In this document: piece by piece, positions 24,218 through 36,445 of the stretch | How positions within the stretch are numbered: position 1 is the stretch's first letter | How the letters are laid out: every line of letters begins with the position of its first letter | Source: Sesamum alatum | Taxonomy: Eukaryota; Streptophyta; Magnoliopsida; Lamiales; Pedaliaceae | Length of the DNA stretch: 64,000 bases | Direction: 5' to 3' | NCBI GenBank assembly: GCA_034509735.1 | Contig: JACGWO010000003.1 | Location: 124,001 to 188,000, forward strand | The notes under the pieces: model-generated | Seen by the model: only the letters and a program-made list of their open reading frames with translations | Database searches by the model: none | What the model was told of the DNA's origin: nothing | Translations under genes and position numbers: made by a program

Positions 24218-26245
24218 TGTTAGAATAGGTGACCAGAAAGCCAATGGGTTTGGCGATTTGTAACCTATCTGACAACTTGATGTAAACGTAATATTATTAT
24301 GTGATGAATAAGATGAGTATTCGTCACCAATGGTACCTTCTTTGTTGCGCTCATCTTACATTTGTTAAAACAGTGTTTAACTTATATCGCAACAAAGCCC
24401 ACAGACCATGGATAACAACTCGTGCAGTTGGGCCACACATTGGATGGTGGTCATGAAACCAACTGATTAAGAGTTGGGTCTGAAACGTTCCAAGTCGAGG
24501 ACCTCGAGACAGGGCATCGAGAGTCCTATTGAGACTTGCGTCAAGAGTCGTGTTCATTGGATGAGTGTCGTGTTTCATCGGCTGTATCTTGGATCTGGCG
24601 AGAGGTGATCATTCTATAAAATGATCATTATAAGCCTTGTCCAGTGCAGTCGGAATGTGTAGCGAGGACGGTGGATTCCAAGAAGAGGATCCGTCCCCTG
24701 TCAGTATATGACAGAGGTATCTCCTATGCACTCGGAGACACGTACATGCTGTTTGAAGTTGTGGCCACAGTGGTTGGTCGAACAGGGAATGGTTTCCTGT
24801 GTCGATGCAATGAAGCATACGTAGTCTCGAGTATTAAGCATAGATGCCTAGTCAAGGATGGGAACCGACGCCCAATTCCATACCCTAGACTAAGGCCGGG
24901 AGACGGTAGACGGAAGGATCGTACCCGTACGGAATCGGCGCCTAAATGTTCACGCCAATTCACCTAGTCTCTAGTGCCATGGACAGTTGCTAGACGACCA
25001 CCCATGGTAACGGGCCCTTGTGGGACACGGGCCCAAGTCTAGCTGAGGGTGAACCTAAAGGGTCAAACACAAATCACCGAGGAGGTTGAGAGATTGACTT
25101 GGAGTCAATCTCGAAGGATAAAATAAGTAATTGGATTACTTAAGGGAAAGTCCATTGGATGGACGGGCCGATATTGTATCGTGATTTCGTTTAATCGGTA
25201 AATTGGATTTTCGATTAAATATGGAAAGTTGAGACGTTGGATCTTTTAATTGGATTAAAAGATCAACGGGAATAATTTAAATGGACATTAAATTGGATTT
25301 AATGTTGGGTTCGTCGTAATTGGATTACGATAAAACCCGGTCCGTTAAATTATACCCGAGAGGAGAAAGAATTCATATTTTGGAATAGAAAGAAGTTGGA
25401 CTTCTTTCCTTAATTAAACATGGCCGACACGCTCCCTTGGAGGAAGCAAAATCAGCCATGTTTCATGCTAGGTGGTATGTTGACTTATCTCTTTTGGAAA
25501 GAGACAAATCAACTCCAATCAAGCTCTTTCCTTTTGGTATGATTTGATCATACCATAAATTTTGGTAGGCTTGATTGAAGAATTGATGGTGATTGATTAG
25601 AATGAATCTAGACATCCTTGGATGAACCTAGACACATTCCAATAATCACATTAATTATGTATATATATTAGAATATACAACACCAAGCATAAGTGATTCA
25701 TTATTCATCTTTTTCTAGGAAAAAGAGAAGACAAAAATCCTCTCCTCTCTCTCAAATTTCGTGCTCTCTCCCTCTCCCACACTTTTTTTCTTCACTTGAT
25801 TTTGAATCAAGAAGAAGAACAAAGTAAGTTTAAGAGAACACTAATTCATAGTGTTCTTCTTTTAAACCGATTCCTTCTAAACCCGTTCTTTTCTAGCAAG
25901 AAGAACGTGTGTTTCTTCCGGTGTAGTGTGGATCACCTTTGGAGAATCCATACGTTTGGATTTCGTGAGCATTCTGGAGAAGGAACAACGCAAGTAGCCG
26001 TGAGCATACGCTAAACAATCAAAGGTAACGGTTTATTACGCTTTGATTGATTTCATTTATATATCTATGCCCTATGTGCTTAAATATATGTTTTAATATT
26101 TACACATCCTACATCGAACGCCCGGTTGAGCACCCAAGGGTACACCCCTTGGGATTCGCGTATTTTGAATTAGATTTAAATTTACGCACAATTTCTCGCT
26201 TCCTCGCTTCCGCTCGTGCTCCCGGGCGGATCCGCTTGTCCTTCA
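24218..26245 (+). mobile_element. Solo LTR of Copia family A (copy 1)
   Basis: It starts TGTTAGAATAGG and ends CTTGTCCTTCA, with 5-bp target duplication ATATG (24,213-24,217 and 26,246-26,250). No interior or second LTR is attached, so it is a solo LTR left by LTR-LTR recombination. It is ~200 bp shorter than the family A copies at 27,245 and 37,155 because of a deletion near 24,585. It carries the U5 hairpin at 26,133-26,153. A 107-aa open frame near 24,644 recurs in the other copies but resembles nothing known. Confidence 0.85.
26133..26153 (+). promoter_or_regulatory. U5 hairpin of family A LTR
   Basis: CCCAAGGG, loop TACAC, CCCTTGGG: a perfect 8-bp stem 92 nt before the LTR end. The family B LTR has CTCAAGGG/CCCTTGAG at the equivalent place, with the second pair switched from C-G to T-A. 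Confidence 0.6.
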
Positions 26246-26518
26246 ATATGCACGCAGAGACGACGTGCTACGATGACTAGTAATATATAACAAAACGGGC
26301 AACGGTCATATAACTAAAAAGTTAATGCCGTTAAGTCAATTTAACAGAGTGGGGCGATTGAGCTACATTTAATAAAACAGAAGGGGGTTTTTAGCCTATT
26401 TTTAAAACACGGAGGGGTTTTTAGCTGAGTTTTTAAAATAAAGAGGGGTTTTATGCAATTAAGCCTAATAATAAAGTGAACTACTATCCATATATATGGT
26501 AATGAGAAACAAAGAAAA

Positions 26519-27064
26519 CTAGTTATGAACTCGTGCGTTGCACGGACATATTATATTTCAATATAAAACAATACATTTTAAATATTGATTATGTAATTTT
26601 ATTTGAATGAATTGTTTGTTAAAATATTAAGATACTAATTGTATTAACTTTTTTTTCTGCAATTGAAATTGCTAGATAAATTATTCTTTTGTATTAGCTA
26701 TTATATGAATTGCATAGTTAAAAATACACCTTAGTTTTTTTGTAATATTTGTATATACAGGATTTTTATATAAAAAAAAAAAACAATAATGATGCATATC
26801 AAATAAAATTATAAAATTGATAATCAATTAGAAAATTCATTGTGCTAAATGCATAATTCAGGAATAACAAATATAATAAATAAACAAATAAAAGTAAAGT
26901 AATTTGGAAGAGATTCTGAAATTTTTGAAAAATAAAAAGTAAATTTTAAAATATAAATAACTGAGAATTTAATATAAATGGAGGAACTAAAAGAAGTAAA
27001 AAAATAATGGTGAGAGAGAATAATTAATGAAAAGTTATTGTAATTAACAATTTATATATATAGA
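26519..27064 (-). mobile_element. Helitron-like element, minus orientation
   Basis: On the minus strand the 3' end reads CGTGCAACGCACG, a short spacer, then CTAG/T at 26,522-26,519: a terminal hairpin plus CTRR end. The proposed 5' end is TCTATATATATAAA at 27,064, but the base before it is T, not the expected A, so that border is uncertain. The right half is copied at 36,725-36,975. Confidence 0.45.
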
Positions 27065-27244
27065 AATAAGTGAAGGTGGCAAATTAGACCAAAACTAACT
27101 AGTCCAACTCATTATCCATATAGGAAAGAGATTGACACATAGGATGGTATTCATTTTAAATATTATAATATGATATGATTTAACAACACAATAAATCAAT
27201 TCTGCGATCATAAAGAAAGAACTCCGTAATCAGAAAAAGCAAAT

Positions 27245-29471
27245 TGAAGGACAAGCGGATCCGCCCGGGAGCGCGAGCGGAAGCGAGAAAGGCGAGAAAT
27301 TGCGTAAATTTATATAAAATTCAAAATACGCGAATCCCAAGGGGTGTACCCTTGGGTGCTCAACCGGGCGTTCGATGTAGGATGTGTAAATATTAAAACA
27401 TATATTTAAACACATAGGGCATAGATATATAAATGGAATCAATCAAAGCGTAATAAACCGTTACCTTTGATTGTTTAGCGTATGCTCCCGGCTACTAGCG
27501 TTGTTCCTTCTCCGGAATGCTCACGAAATCCAAACGTATGGATTCTCCAAAGGTGATCCACACCACACCGGAAGAAACACACGTTCTTCTTGCTAGAAAA
27601 GAACGGGTTTAGGAAGGAATCGGTTTAAGAGAAGAACACTATGAATTAGTGTTCTCTTAAACTTACTTTGTTCTTCTTCTTGATTCAAAATCAAGTGAAG
27701 AACACAAGTGTAAGAGAGGGAGGGAGCACGAAATTTTGAGAGAGAGGAGAGGATTTTTGTCTTCTCTTTTTCCTAGAAAAAGATGAATAATGAATCACTT
27801 ATGTTAGGTGTTGTATATTCTAATATATATACATAATTAATGTGATTATTGGAATGTGTCTAGGTTCATCCAAGGATGTCTAGATTCATTCCAATCAATC
27901 ACCATCAATTTTTCAATCAAGCCTACCAAAATTTATGGTATGATCAAATCATACCAAAAGGGAAGAGCTTGATTGGAGTTGATTTGTCTCTTTCCAAAAG
28001 AGACAAGTCAACATACCACCTAGCATGAAACATGGCTGATTTTGCTTCCTCCAAGGGAGCATGTCGGCCATATTTAATTAAGGGAAGAAGTCCAACTTCT
28101 TCCTATTCCAAATTAGGAATTATTTCTCCTCTCGGGTATAATTTAACGGACCGGGTTTTATCGTAATCCAATTACGACGAACCCAATATTAAATCCAATT
28201 TAATGTCCACTTAAATTATTCCCGTTGATCTTTTAATCCAATTAAAAGATCCAACGTCTCAACATCTCAACTTTCCATATTTAATCGAAAATCTAATTTA
28301 CCGATTAAATGAAAGCCCGATACAATATCGGCCCGTCCATCCAATGGACTTTCCCTTAAGTAATCCAATTACTTATTTTATCCTTCGAGACTAACTCCAA
28401 GTCGATCTCTCAACCTCCTCGGTGATTTGTGTGTGACCCTTTAGGTTCACCCTCAGCTAGACTTGGGCCCGTGTCCCACAAGGGCCCGTTACCATGGGTG
28501 GCCGTCTAGCAACGGTCCATGGCACTAGAGACTAGGTGAATTGGCGTGAACATTTAGGCGCCGATTCCGTACGGGTACGATCCTTCCGTCTACCGTCTCC
28601 CGGCCTTAGTCTAGGGTATGGAATTGGGCGTCGGTTCCCATCCTTGACAAGGCATCTATGCTTAATACTCGAGACCACGTATGCTTCATTGCGTCGACAT
28701 AGGAAACCATTCCCTGTTCGACCAACCACTGTGGCCACAGCTTCAAACAGCATGTACGTGTCTCCGAGTGCATAGGAGATACCTCTGTCATATACTGACA
28801 GGGGACGGATCCTCTTCTTGGAATCCACCGTCCTCGCTACACATTCCGACTGCACTGGACAAGGCTTATAATGATCATCTTACAGAATGATCACCTCTCG
28901 CCAGATCCAAGATACAGCCGTCCTGTGCACGTGACTGCCATGATTCCTCAAGTCTGAGGATTACTCCCGTACTATCGGAACCGGGGAATCTAATCATACC
29001 GACCAAGCCTCCAAGGCTTCCATATGATGATCCCCGCGAGTCAGTCCAGTCGGCTCGACCCCAGTCGACCAACCCATCAAGATCGTGTAGGCGTCCCACG
29101 CCTGCCGCCAATGAAACACGGCACTCATCCAATGAACACGACTCTTGACGCAAGTCTCAATAGGACTCTCGATGCCCTATCTCGAGGTCCTCGACTTGGA
29201 ACGTTTCAGACCCAACTCTTAATCAGTTGGTTTCATGACCACCATCCAATGCGTGGCCCAACTGCACGAGTTGTTATCCATGGTCTGTGGGCTTTGTTGC
29301 GATATAAGTTAAACACCATTTTAACAAATGTAAGATGAGCTCAACAAAGAAGGTACCATTGGTGACGAATACTCATCTTATTCATCACATAATAATATTA
29401 CATTCACATCAAGTTGTCGGATAGGTTACAAATTGCCAAACCTATTGGCTTTCTGGTCACCTATTCCAACA
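27245..29471 (-). mobile_element. Solo LTR of Copia family A (copy 2)
   Basis: 2,227 bp, minus sense, with TGTTGGAATAGG at the 29,471 end and CTTGTCCTTCA at the 27,245 end. Target duplication CAAAT lies at 27,240-27,244 and 29,472-29,476. The U5 hairpin CCCAAGGG/CCCTTGGG is at 27,336-27,356. Recurrent open frames (79, 107 and 69 aa around 28,530-28,890) are shared by all family A LTRs but overlap on both strands and look non-coding. Confidence 0.88.
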
Positions 29472-29530
29472 CAAATCACATCCGCCAACATATTAAAATT
29501 TCCCACCAATTTAAATTTTCATTCTTTAAA

Positions 29531-31138
29531 GGCACTCTTCAATTATCCGACTAGGACTGCATCTTATTCAACATAAAAATGCACTAGCACTACATCTAGA
29601 ACACTCTTTGAGCCATAGACTCAGCTTTGAACCTTTGCGCAGCGACAAACTCCTTTAAACAAATTTAGACACTAAAGCACTTTTATCTTTGTCATATCGA
29701 GGGCTTAGAAAATCTACGTAATCAATCGTACATTGGGATACATGCCTAATACTCAACACAATCGTAGAAAACACCTTGTGTTCTCAGTCCTTATCATTGA
29801 CTAATAGATGACTCATTTTTGCTTATAAATATATTCGTATTGACTCTAATAATCAATATTAAAGACACTCTTCGATTATTCGACTAGGACTTCATGTTAT
29901 TTAACATAAAAATGCACTAGGACTATATCTAGAACACACTGTTGAGCCATGGATTCAGCTTTCTACCTTTGCGCAACGACAAACTCCTTCAAACAAATTT
30001 AGACACAAATGCACTTTTATCTTTGCCATATCGAGGACTTGGAGAACCTTCATAATGAATCATACGTTCGGATACATGCCTAATACTCAACACAATCGTA
30101 GGAAACACCTTTTGTTTTCAGTCCTTATCATTGAATGATAGATGACTCATTCTGGCTATAAATATATTCGTATTAACTATAATAATCAATATTAAAGCCA
30201 CTCTTCGATTATATGACTAGGACTCCATCTTTTTCAACATAAAAATGCACTAGCACTAAACACTCTTTTGAGCCATGGACTCAGCTTTGTACCTTTGCAC
30301 AACGACAAACTCCTTTAAATAAATTTAGACACTAATGCACTTTTATCCTTGCCATATCGAGGGCTTGGAGAACTTTCATAATCAATCGTACGTCCGGATA
30401 CATGCCTAATACTCAACACAATCGTAGGAAACACCTTTTGTTTCTAGTCCTTATCATAGGCTGATACATGACTTATTCTGGCTATAAATATATTCGTATT
30501 AACTCCATCTAGAACAGTCTTTTGAGCCATGAACTCAGCCTTGTACATTTGTGCAACGACAAACTACTTTAAAGAAATTTAGACACTAATGCACTTTTAT
30601 CTTTGCCATATCGAGGGCTTGGAAAACCTTCATAATCAATCGCACGTCCGGATACATGCCTAATACTCAACACAATCGTAGGAAACACCTTTTGTTATCA
30701 GTCCTTATCATTGACTGATAGATGAGTCATTTCTGGTATAAATATATCCGTATTGACTCTAATAATCAATATTAAAGGCACTCTTCGATTATACGACTAG
30801 GACTGCATCTTATTCAACATAAAAATGCACTAGCACTAAACACTCTTTTGAGCCATGGACTCAGCTTTGTACCTTTGCACAACGACAAACTCCTTTAAAT
30901 AAATTTAGACACTAATGCACTTTTATCCTTGCCATATCGAGGTCTTGGAGAACTTTCATAATCAATTGTACGTCCGGATACATGCCTAATACTCAACACA
31001 ATCGTAGGAAACACCTTTTGTTTCTAGTCCTTATCATAGGCTGATACATGACTTATTCTGGCTATAAATATATTCGTATTAACTCTAATAATCAATATTA
31101 AAGCCACTCTTCGATCATACGACTAGAACTCCATGTTA
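29531..31138 (+). repeat. 333-bp satellite, first block (about 5 units)
   Basis: Units with aaagccactcttcgattata, aacataaaaatgcac, gagccatggactcagctttg and ggatacatgcctaatactc in fixed order. The block breaks off at 31,138, followed by about 14 bp of filler (atcaataatcaatc) and a Copia LTR fragment. It is copied at 39,445-41,048. Confidence 0.85.
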
Positions 31139-31152
31139 ATCAATAATCAATC

Positions 31153-31445
31153 ATCTCGAGGTCCTCGACTTGGAACGTTTCAGACCCAACTCTTAATCAG
31201 TTGGTTTCATGACCACCATCCAATGCGTGGCCCAACTGCACGAGTTGTTATCCATGATCTGTGGGCTTTGTTGCGATATAAGTTAAACACCATTTTAACA
31301 AATGTAAGATGAGCGCAACAAAGAAGGTACCATTGGTGACGAATACTCATCTTATTCATCACATAATAATATTACATTCACATCAAGTTGTCGGATAGGT
31401 TACAAATTGCCAAACCTATTGGCTTTCTGGTCACCTATTCCAACA
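31153..31445 (-). repeat. 3' LTR fragment of the truncated Copia element
   Basis: Reads TGTTGGAATAGG at 31,445-31,434 and matches 29,179-29,471 almost base for base. It is cut at ATCTCGAGG, next to filler and satellite. Confidence 0.85.
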
Positions 31446-31460
31446 ATCTCCCACTTGACC
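31446..31460 (-). other. Polypurine tract
   Basis: GGTCAAGTGGGAGAT directly abuts the 3' LTR start. This is the expected position for the plus-strand primer, and it is identical at 55,309-55,323 in the other element. Confidence 0.7.
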
Positions 31461-31797
31461 TAAAGCCAATCACCCATTGGCCTCAAACCTCTTATTCAGA
31501 TGGTGAGTATGGGCAACTTGCGACTTGGGCTTAGCAAGTGGATCTGCTATGTTTTCTGCGGAGCTGACTCGGTCCAACCGAGCATCACTCCTGCTATCCA
31601 TCTCTCTCTACGTAGATGGTAGCGTCTAAGAATATGCTTGGATCGTGATGAGATCTCGGTCCCTTTGCTAGCGCTATCGTCCCGTTGTTATCATAAAAGA
31701 TAATTACAGGCTTAGCAATGCTAGGTACTACATCCAACCCTTGGATGTAGCTCATCAACCAAACCACTCCTTAGCAGCTTCCAAAGCCGCTATGTAT

Positions 31798-32238
31798 TCA
31801 AAACTCTATGGTGGAGTCCGCCGTGGTAGCCTGCTTGGAACCCTTCCAAGTAACCACGCCACCATTTAGTCTAAATACAAAACCAGACTGAGACTTGGCA
31901 TCATCGTCATCCGACTGGAAGCTAGCGTCGCTATAGCCTTCCAGTATCAACTCTCCACCGCCGTAGATCAAGAACATGTCCTTAGTCCTTTTCAGGTACT
32001 TTTGGATAGTCTTGACTGCACTCCAGTGATATCGGCTAGTTACGCTCAAAGCGAAAGCCACATCAGGTCTAGTGCACTGAATAGCATACTGTATGCTGCC
32101 TACGGCTGAAGCATAGGGGATGTCCAACATCCTTTTAAGCTCCTCATCAGTCTTAGGAGACTGCTTCTTGGATATCTTAATTCCATGCCTAATAGGAAGG
32201 AATCCTCGTTTTGAGTTCTCCATCTTGAATCTCTTCAA
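31798..32238 (-). pseudogene. Copia RT end and RNase H, broken
   Basis: A 146-codon open stretch beginning MKRFKMENSKRGFLPIRHG. It contains the RT connection motif (T-R-P-D-V-A-F-A-L-S-V) and the RNase H start G-Y-S-D-A-S-F near residue 108, then W-K-G-S-K-Q-A-T-T-A-D-S-T. The family E-A-E-Y block is lost to a frameshift right after D-S-T-I-E. Compared with the element at 55,325, seven residues are missing before H-W-x-A-V-K. Degraded tail sequence runs on to 31,461. It is joined to the RT open frame at 32,235-33,218 by a further frameshift. Confidence 0.85.
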
Positions 32239-33218
32239 GACTTTCTCAATGTACGAGGACTGGCCATTCCTAACATCCTTCTAGATCTATCCCTGTAGAT
32301 CTTGATGCCAAGGATGTAGGATGCCTCGCCCATATCCTTTATGGAGAATTGCATTGACAGCCAAGCTTTAGTGGTACCCAACATCTTAGCATCATTCCCA
32401 ATGAGCAAGATGTCATCCACGTAAAGCACCAGAAACGCAACTGAGCTCCCACTGATCTTCTTGTATACACAAGGATCGGACTCATTCTTGATGAAATCAT
32501 ATCCCCGTATGACTTCATCAAAACGTATGTTCCAGCTTCGGGAAGCTTGTTTGAGGCCATAGATGGACCTTTGGAGACGGCAGACCTTTTGCTCTTCTCC
32601 AACAGTTGTGAAACCTTCCGGTTGATCCATATAGATCTCTTCCTCTACGAAACCGTTGAGGAAAGCCGTTTTCACGTCTATCTGCCATATTTCATAGTCA
32701 TACCATGCTGCTATGGCAAGCAGTATCCGAATGGACTTGGCCATTGCTACAGGCGAGTAGGTTTCCTCAAAATCGACCCCGGGTCGCTGAGTGTAACCTT
32801 TCGCCACAAGCCTGGCCTTGAAGGTTGTAACCTCCCCGTCAGCTCCAAGCTTACGTTTGTAGACCCATTTACACCCTACGGGTTTAACCCCTTTGGGTGG
32901 ATCTACTAGGGTCCAAACCTTGTTTGTACCCACCGAGTCCATCTCGGATTTCATGGCCTCAAGCCACTTGTCCGAATCGATGTCCGACATCGCTTCTCCG
33001 TATGTCTTTGGATCATTATCCAACTGACCGGTCAGGCCCAGAAATCCATACCTATCAGGTGCATGGGATACTCTGGCCGACCTACGGAGGACTGGAACAA
33101 TATCAGTGGGAACCACTGGCTCAGATGTCACTGCCGCCTCATGGGGTACCTCACTTAATTCCTCAAGGAGTACCTCATCGCGTCGACTATCCGATGGAAA
33201 ACCTTTTTCCAAGAACAC
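32235..33218 (-). pseudogene. Copia reverse transcriptase
   Basis: A 327-codon stretch. Residues 46-60 hold the R-R-S-A-R linker typical before Copia RT. RT proper runs from about residue 84: V-W-T-L-V-D-P-P, K-W-V-Y-K-R-K, A-R-L-V-A-K-G-Y-T-Q, then catalytic D181 in Q-I-D-V-K-T-A-F-L-N-G, S-I-Y-G-L-K-Q-A-S-R near 218-227 and the Y-V-D-D box at 266-269. All three catalytic aspartates are visible, so the domain core is intact. The frame is lost on both sides: before residue 1 (where integrase should continue) and after about residue 316. Confidence 0.9.
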
Positions 33219-34147
33219 TGCGTTTCGCGAGACAAAACCTTTTGCTCGGAGGGATCATAGAAATAATACCCCGCAGTTTCTTTCGGATAGCCGATAAACC
33301 TGCATAAACTAGACCTCGAGTCCAGTTTATCTCCCACTAATCTCTTGACATATGCGGGGCAACCCCACACTTTCAAGTATTTGTAGCAGGCAGGCTTGCC
33401 ATGCCATATCTCATATGGCGTCTGGGATACCCTTTTAGATGGTGCCAAGTTCAAAACTTTGGCCGCCGTCTCAAGAGCGTATCCCCAGAAAGAAAGGGGT
33501 AGTTCGGTAAAACTCATCATGGATCGGATCATGTCCAACAAGGTCCGATTCCTCCTTTCAGACACACCGTTAAGCTGCGGTGTTCCAGGAGGGGTCCACT
33601 GAGAGAGAATCCCATTCTCTTTTAGATAATCAGTAAACTCACCACTCAAATACTCTCCACCTCGGTCCGACCGAAGGGCTTTGATCTTTCGACCTGTTTG
33701 GTTCTCTACTTCAAGTCTGTATTCCTTAAACCTTCCAAAGGCTTCAGACTTGTACCTCATCAGGTAAACATAACCATACCGTGAGTGATCATCGGTAAAG
33801 GTTATGAAGTACGAGTACCCACCTCTAGCCTGAGTATTTAGTGGACCACAGACATCTGTATGGATCAAATCCAACAGACCACTGGCTAGCGTCCTTTGTC
33901 CAACAAAGGGTTTCTTGGTCATCTTTCCCTTTAGACAGGATTCGCAGGTCGGTAGGTTGTCCAAATCGTCTATTTCTAGACTCTTTGAGTCCACCAACCT
34001 TCTTATCCTATCTTTAGAGATATGACCTAACCTCGCATGCCATATCTGTGCGTTATTATGATCGTCACATTTTCGTTTGTGTTCTGCAGTCATAATCCAA
34101 TTAGACTGTTGAAGTATGTACAGACCGTTGACCAATGTACCAAGCAA
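33155..34147 (-). pseudogene. Copia integrase
   Basis: 330 codons. A zinc-binding GAG-pre-integrase motif is complete (H37, H42, C68, C71). The catalytic core has D98 (H-T-D-V-C-G-P-L), D161 (S-D-R-G-G-E-Y) and E197 (G-V-S-E-R-R-N-R) with 35 residues between the last two, the DD35E spacing. The C-terminal part W-G-C-P-A-Y-V-K-R near 265 is family-typical. A frameshift near 33,230 disconnects it from RT, and another near 34,140 separates it from gag-protease. Confidence 0.9.
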
Positions 34148-35355
34148 ATGAGAAATACCATCTTTGATAATGAAAAAACCGTTTTTATGATGGTAAATTC
34201 ATATCCCTCCTTATCAAGGACCGGGATGGAAACAATGTTTTTAATCATGCTAGGTATATAGAAATAGTCGTTCAGTACAATCCTAACATGACTACTAATG
34301 GCTAATTCTAGTGATCCTACGGCCTCCGCAGCAACGGCCTTGCCATCGCCTAGCCTTAGGATCATCTCATCCTTGGTTAGCCTTCTGCTTCTTTGCTGTG
34401 CTTGCAAATCATTGCAGATGTGAGCACCACACCCGGTATCCAATACCCATGAAGCAGAATTAGTAATCATATTAACTTCAACCACAAACACACCTGGGTT
34501 GGAGAGGAGTTGTGGGCACTCCCTCTTCCAATGCCCTTTCCCTTGGCAATGCATGCAGACATCATTTGCCTTGGACCGCTGAGAACCACGGGCCTTTCCT
34601 TTCCCTTTGCTCGGTCCAACCGGAGCAACAGGGACGCCCGGAGCGTGAGCAGGGGCCACAACCGTCTTCCCTTTGCCCTTCTTCCTCTTCCAGCGTCCGG
34701 CCCTCTTGCCATTCACCTTGGAGGTCGAAGCCTCTCCTATCAATACCGCCGGCGCCGACTTGTGGGTCGTTGCCTCGTATTGGACCAGCATGTTGATCAA
34801 CTCATGAATAGACTTCTCAAGTCCATTCATGTTGTAGTTTACAATAAACGGGTCATAGGATGGAGGAAGCGACTGGAGGATTACGTCAATGTACGTGTCA
34901 TTGTTAAGCCCAGCTTTAAGGTCCTCGAGTTTCTCCACTAGGGAGAGCATCTTGACCCCATGACTCTGTACAGACGCTCCTTCAGCGAGCTTGGTGCCAA
35001 AGAATGCTTTTGTGGCGGCATATCTAATATGCCTATCCGGAACCGCATAAACCTCGTTCATGCGGAGCATTATGGCGGAGACGTTGTCCAGCCTCTCATA
35101 CTGCTTCTGGATGTCGTTAGACATCGAAGCCAGTATGATACTGCGTACTTTCCGGTTGTCCTCATGCCATTTCTCGAACGTCAAACGTTCTTCAGGCATG
35201 GACCCCTCCGGTAAGTCGTTCGGTGGCGGCTCGTCCAAGACGTAGCCTTGGTTCTCGAAACCGAGGACAATCCTCAGGTTTCTCAGCCAGTCCGAGTAGT
35301 TCGTTCCGTTGAATTTGTTAGTCTCAAGAATCATGGTTAACGGGTTCTTAGACAT
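34090..35355 (-). pseudogene. Copia gag and protease
   Basis: 421 codons from a clear start (MSKNPLTMILETNKFNGTNY). Residues 1-200 form the capsid-like region (N-Y-S-D-W-L-R-N-L; Y-A-V-P-D-R-H). A basic K/R/G-rich stretch lies at 213-262. A zinc knuckle C267-C270-H275-C280 binds RNA, followed by aspartic protease V-L-D306-T-G and S-M-I-K-N-I near 369. The first 400 residues are open without a stop, so gag and the protease active site are intact; the frame is then lost shortly before integrase. It follows a 1.37 kb leader. Confidence 0.9.
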
Positions 35356-35712
35356 ATCTACATTAATGAAAATGTAAAGCAGAAATTAGCAGATGATGGT
35401 AATATTATTGTTCAAGTTGAAGACTTGGTCTTTTAGTCTTTAACCCTCCCACTATTTATATGAAAGTCCGCCACTCTCAAGCGGAGTTTCGGGAAACCAT
35501 TTCCTAGTGGGCTTGGGATCCACAAGCGTAATCTCCATGCCCCGCTTTTACGATTCACATGAAGAAGACCTCGTGGGAGATATCCAATATCATTCTCATC
35601 CAATGAGATTCCCAAGATATTTTGCCTCACCTATTCGCATGGTTCCGAGGACTCCAAGCGAACCATGTTACTCAGTGTTAGGCCCGACCCATCAACCAAA
35701 TCATACCTCAAA

Positions 35713-35829
35713 CTGTCGCCCCCCACGACTCGTGAGACAGGGAAACAGCGAGCGCAGTCTTTTTGTTCACAACAATAGTGCAGCTTTCCCCTATTCCAAG
35801 TGTGCCACGACTCGTGAGACCACACTTGG
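35713..35829 (-). promoter_or_regulatory. Leader stem-loops SL1 and SL2 (element A)
   Basis: In minus sense SL2 (35,829-35,796) is CCAAGTGTG, loop GTCTCACGAGTCGTGG, CACACTTGG: a perfect 9-bp stem. SL1 (35,748-35,713) has CTGT...ACAG and CCC...GGG around the same loop. The loop contains the self-complementary word CACGAGTCGTG. Confidence 0.6.
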
Positions 35830-36060
35830 GTAGTGGTAGCTTCCTCACCACATTGCTGTGGATGGAAGGCTCGAACAGACCAAAATACCATTTTGATCCA
35901 AGTCCGTTCTGGGCCTAATATTTAATTTGGTCCAACCAAATGAGAGTTTGTGTATGACCGAGACCTCATCACATTATTGTGTTTTAGCATGCATAAATAT
36001 CCAATATTTAAAGCGATAAATAAATACGCCGCATGCAGAAAACATAGCATACCCCTGTTA

Positions 36061-36445
36061 GGATGATCACAAGCCCAACCTATGCGACCCACTGAGCCCG
36101 CAGTGAGTCTATGGTCTGTCTAGGGTGGTCCTAAATTATTACAATAGTAATATACCCATTGTCATTCCAATGGGCCTTGTAGTGCTCTTGTTTCACGCCT
36201 TGATGCTCCTCCTTGGGGTCTCCGACTCCAATTGCTTGTTAAAATTGAAACCTCACCAATCCTATCTACTCTCATTACGACTGAAAGTAATACATCGGTA
36301 ATAAAGAAAACAAGCCTTAACATCATGAGGCTGAAAATACGGGAGATGATAGTCCCAAAAACAAGAGGCACGCAGGCCCCACCCAACAGAAAATAAATAA
36401 ACATTCATTCATCCATACACAAGGTCTAGGGCTTTGTGATCATCC
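36061..36445 (-). promoter_or_regulatory. Leader long-range stem with hairpin (element A)
   Basis: Arms GGATGATCACAAAGCCC (minus sense, 36,445-36,429) and GGGCTTGTGATCATCC (36,076-36,061) pair with one bulged A. Just inside the second arm is the hairpin CACTG-CGGGCT-CAGTG (36,105-36,090). The equivalent structure occurs in the other two elements. Confidence 0.55.

Larger units (their letters stand above)
24001..26280 (+). mobile_element. Helitron split by a solo LTR
   Basis: Begins A/TCTATACTAATATATAAAAG and ends CTAG/T at 26,277-26,280, with the terminal hairpin GCACG-cagagacga-CGTGC. Without the 2,028-bp LTR and its 5-bp duplication, the element is about 250 bp and closely parallels the Helitron at 22,564, sharing cacaccac-like, taatattatt and atatgcacgcaga blocks. 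Non-autonomous. A (TA)n run lies near 24,153-24,171. Confidence 0.7.
22867..26465. mobile_element. MULE-like DNA transposon, non-autonomous, with nested insertions
   Basis: It is flanked by a perfect 9-bp target duplication TAATAATAA (22,858-22,866 and 26,466-26,474). The ends are imperfect inverted repeats: the left begins GGCTAAACTTC and the right, read inward, GGCTTAATTGC. Both arms then carry runs such as gctaaaaacccc and ataggctaaa over about 170 bp. A 9-bp duplication with long C-rich inverted arms suggests Mutator-like elements. No transposase is present. The interior holds a GC-rich captured-looking segment (23,500-23,800), an AT-rich stretch and a Helitron (24,001-26,280) with a solo LTR inside it. 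Confidence 0.7.
26813..31138. repeat. Segmental duplication, copy 1
   Basis: Nearly identical (about 99% by eye) to 36,725-41,048, in the same orientation. It holds part of the Helitron-like element, 180 bp of plain AT-rich DNA, a solo LTR with its CAAAT target duplication and about 1.6 kb of satellite. The same internal satellite deletion (near 30,496 and 40,415) occurs in both copies, confirming common descent. Confidence 0.9.

Noticed and set aside
32547..33307. Plus-strand frames of 120-136 codons opposite reverse transcriptase and integrase
   Set aside because: Shadows of the minus-strand Copia coding region; no family features.
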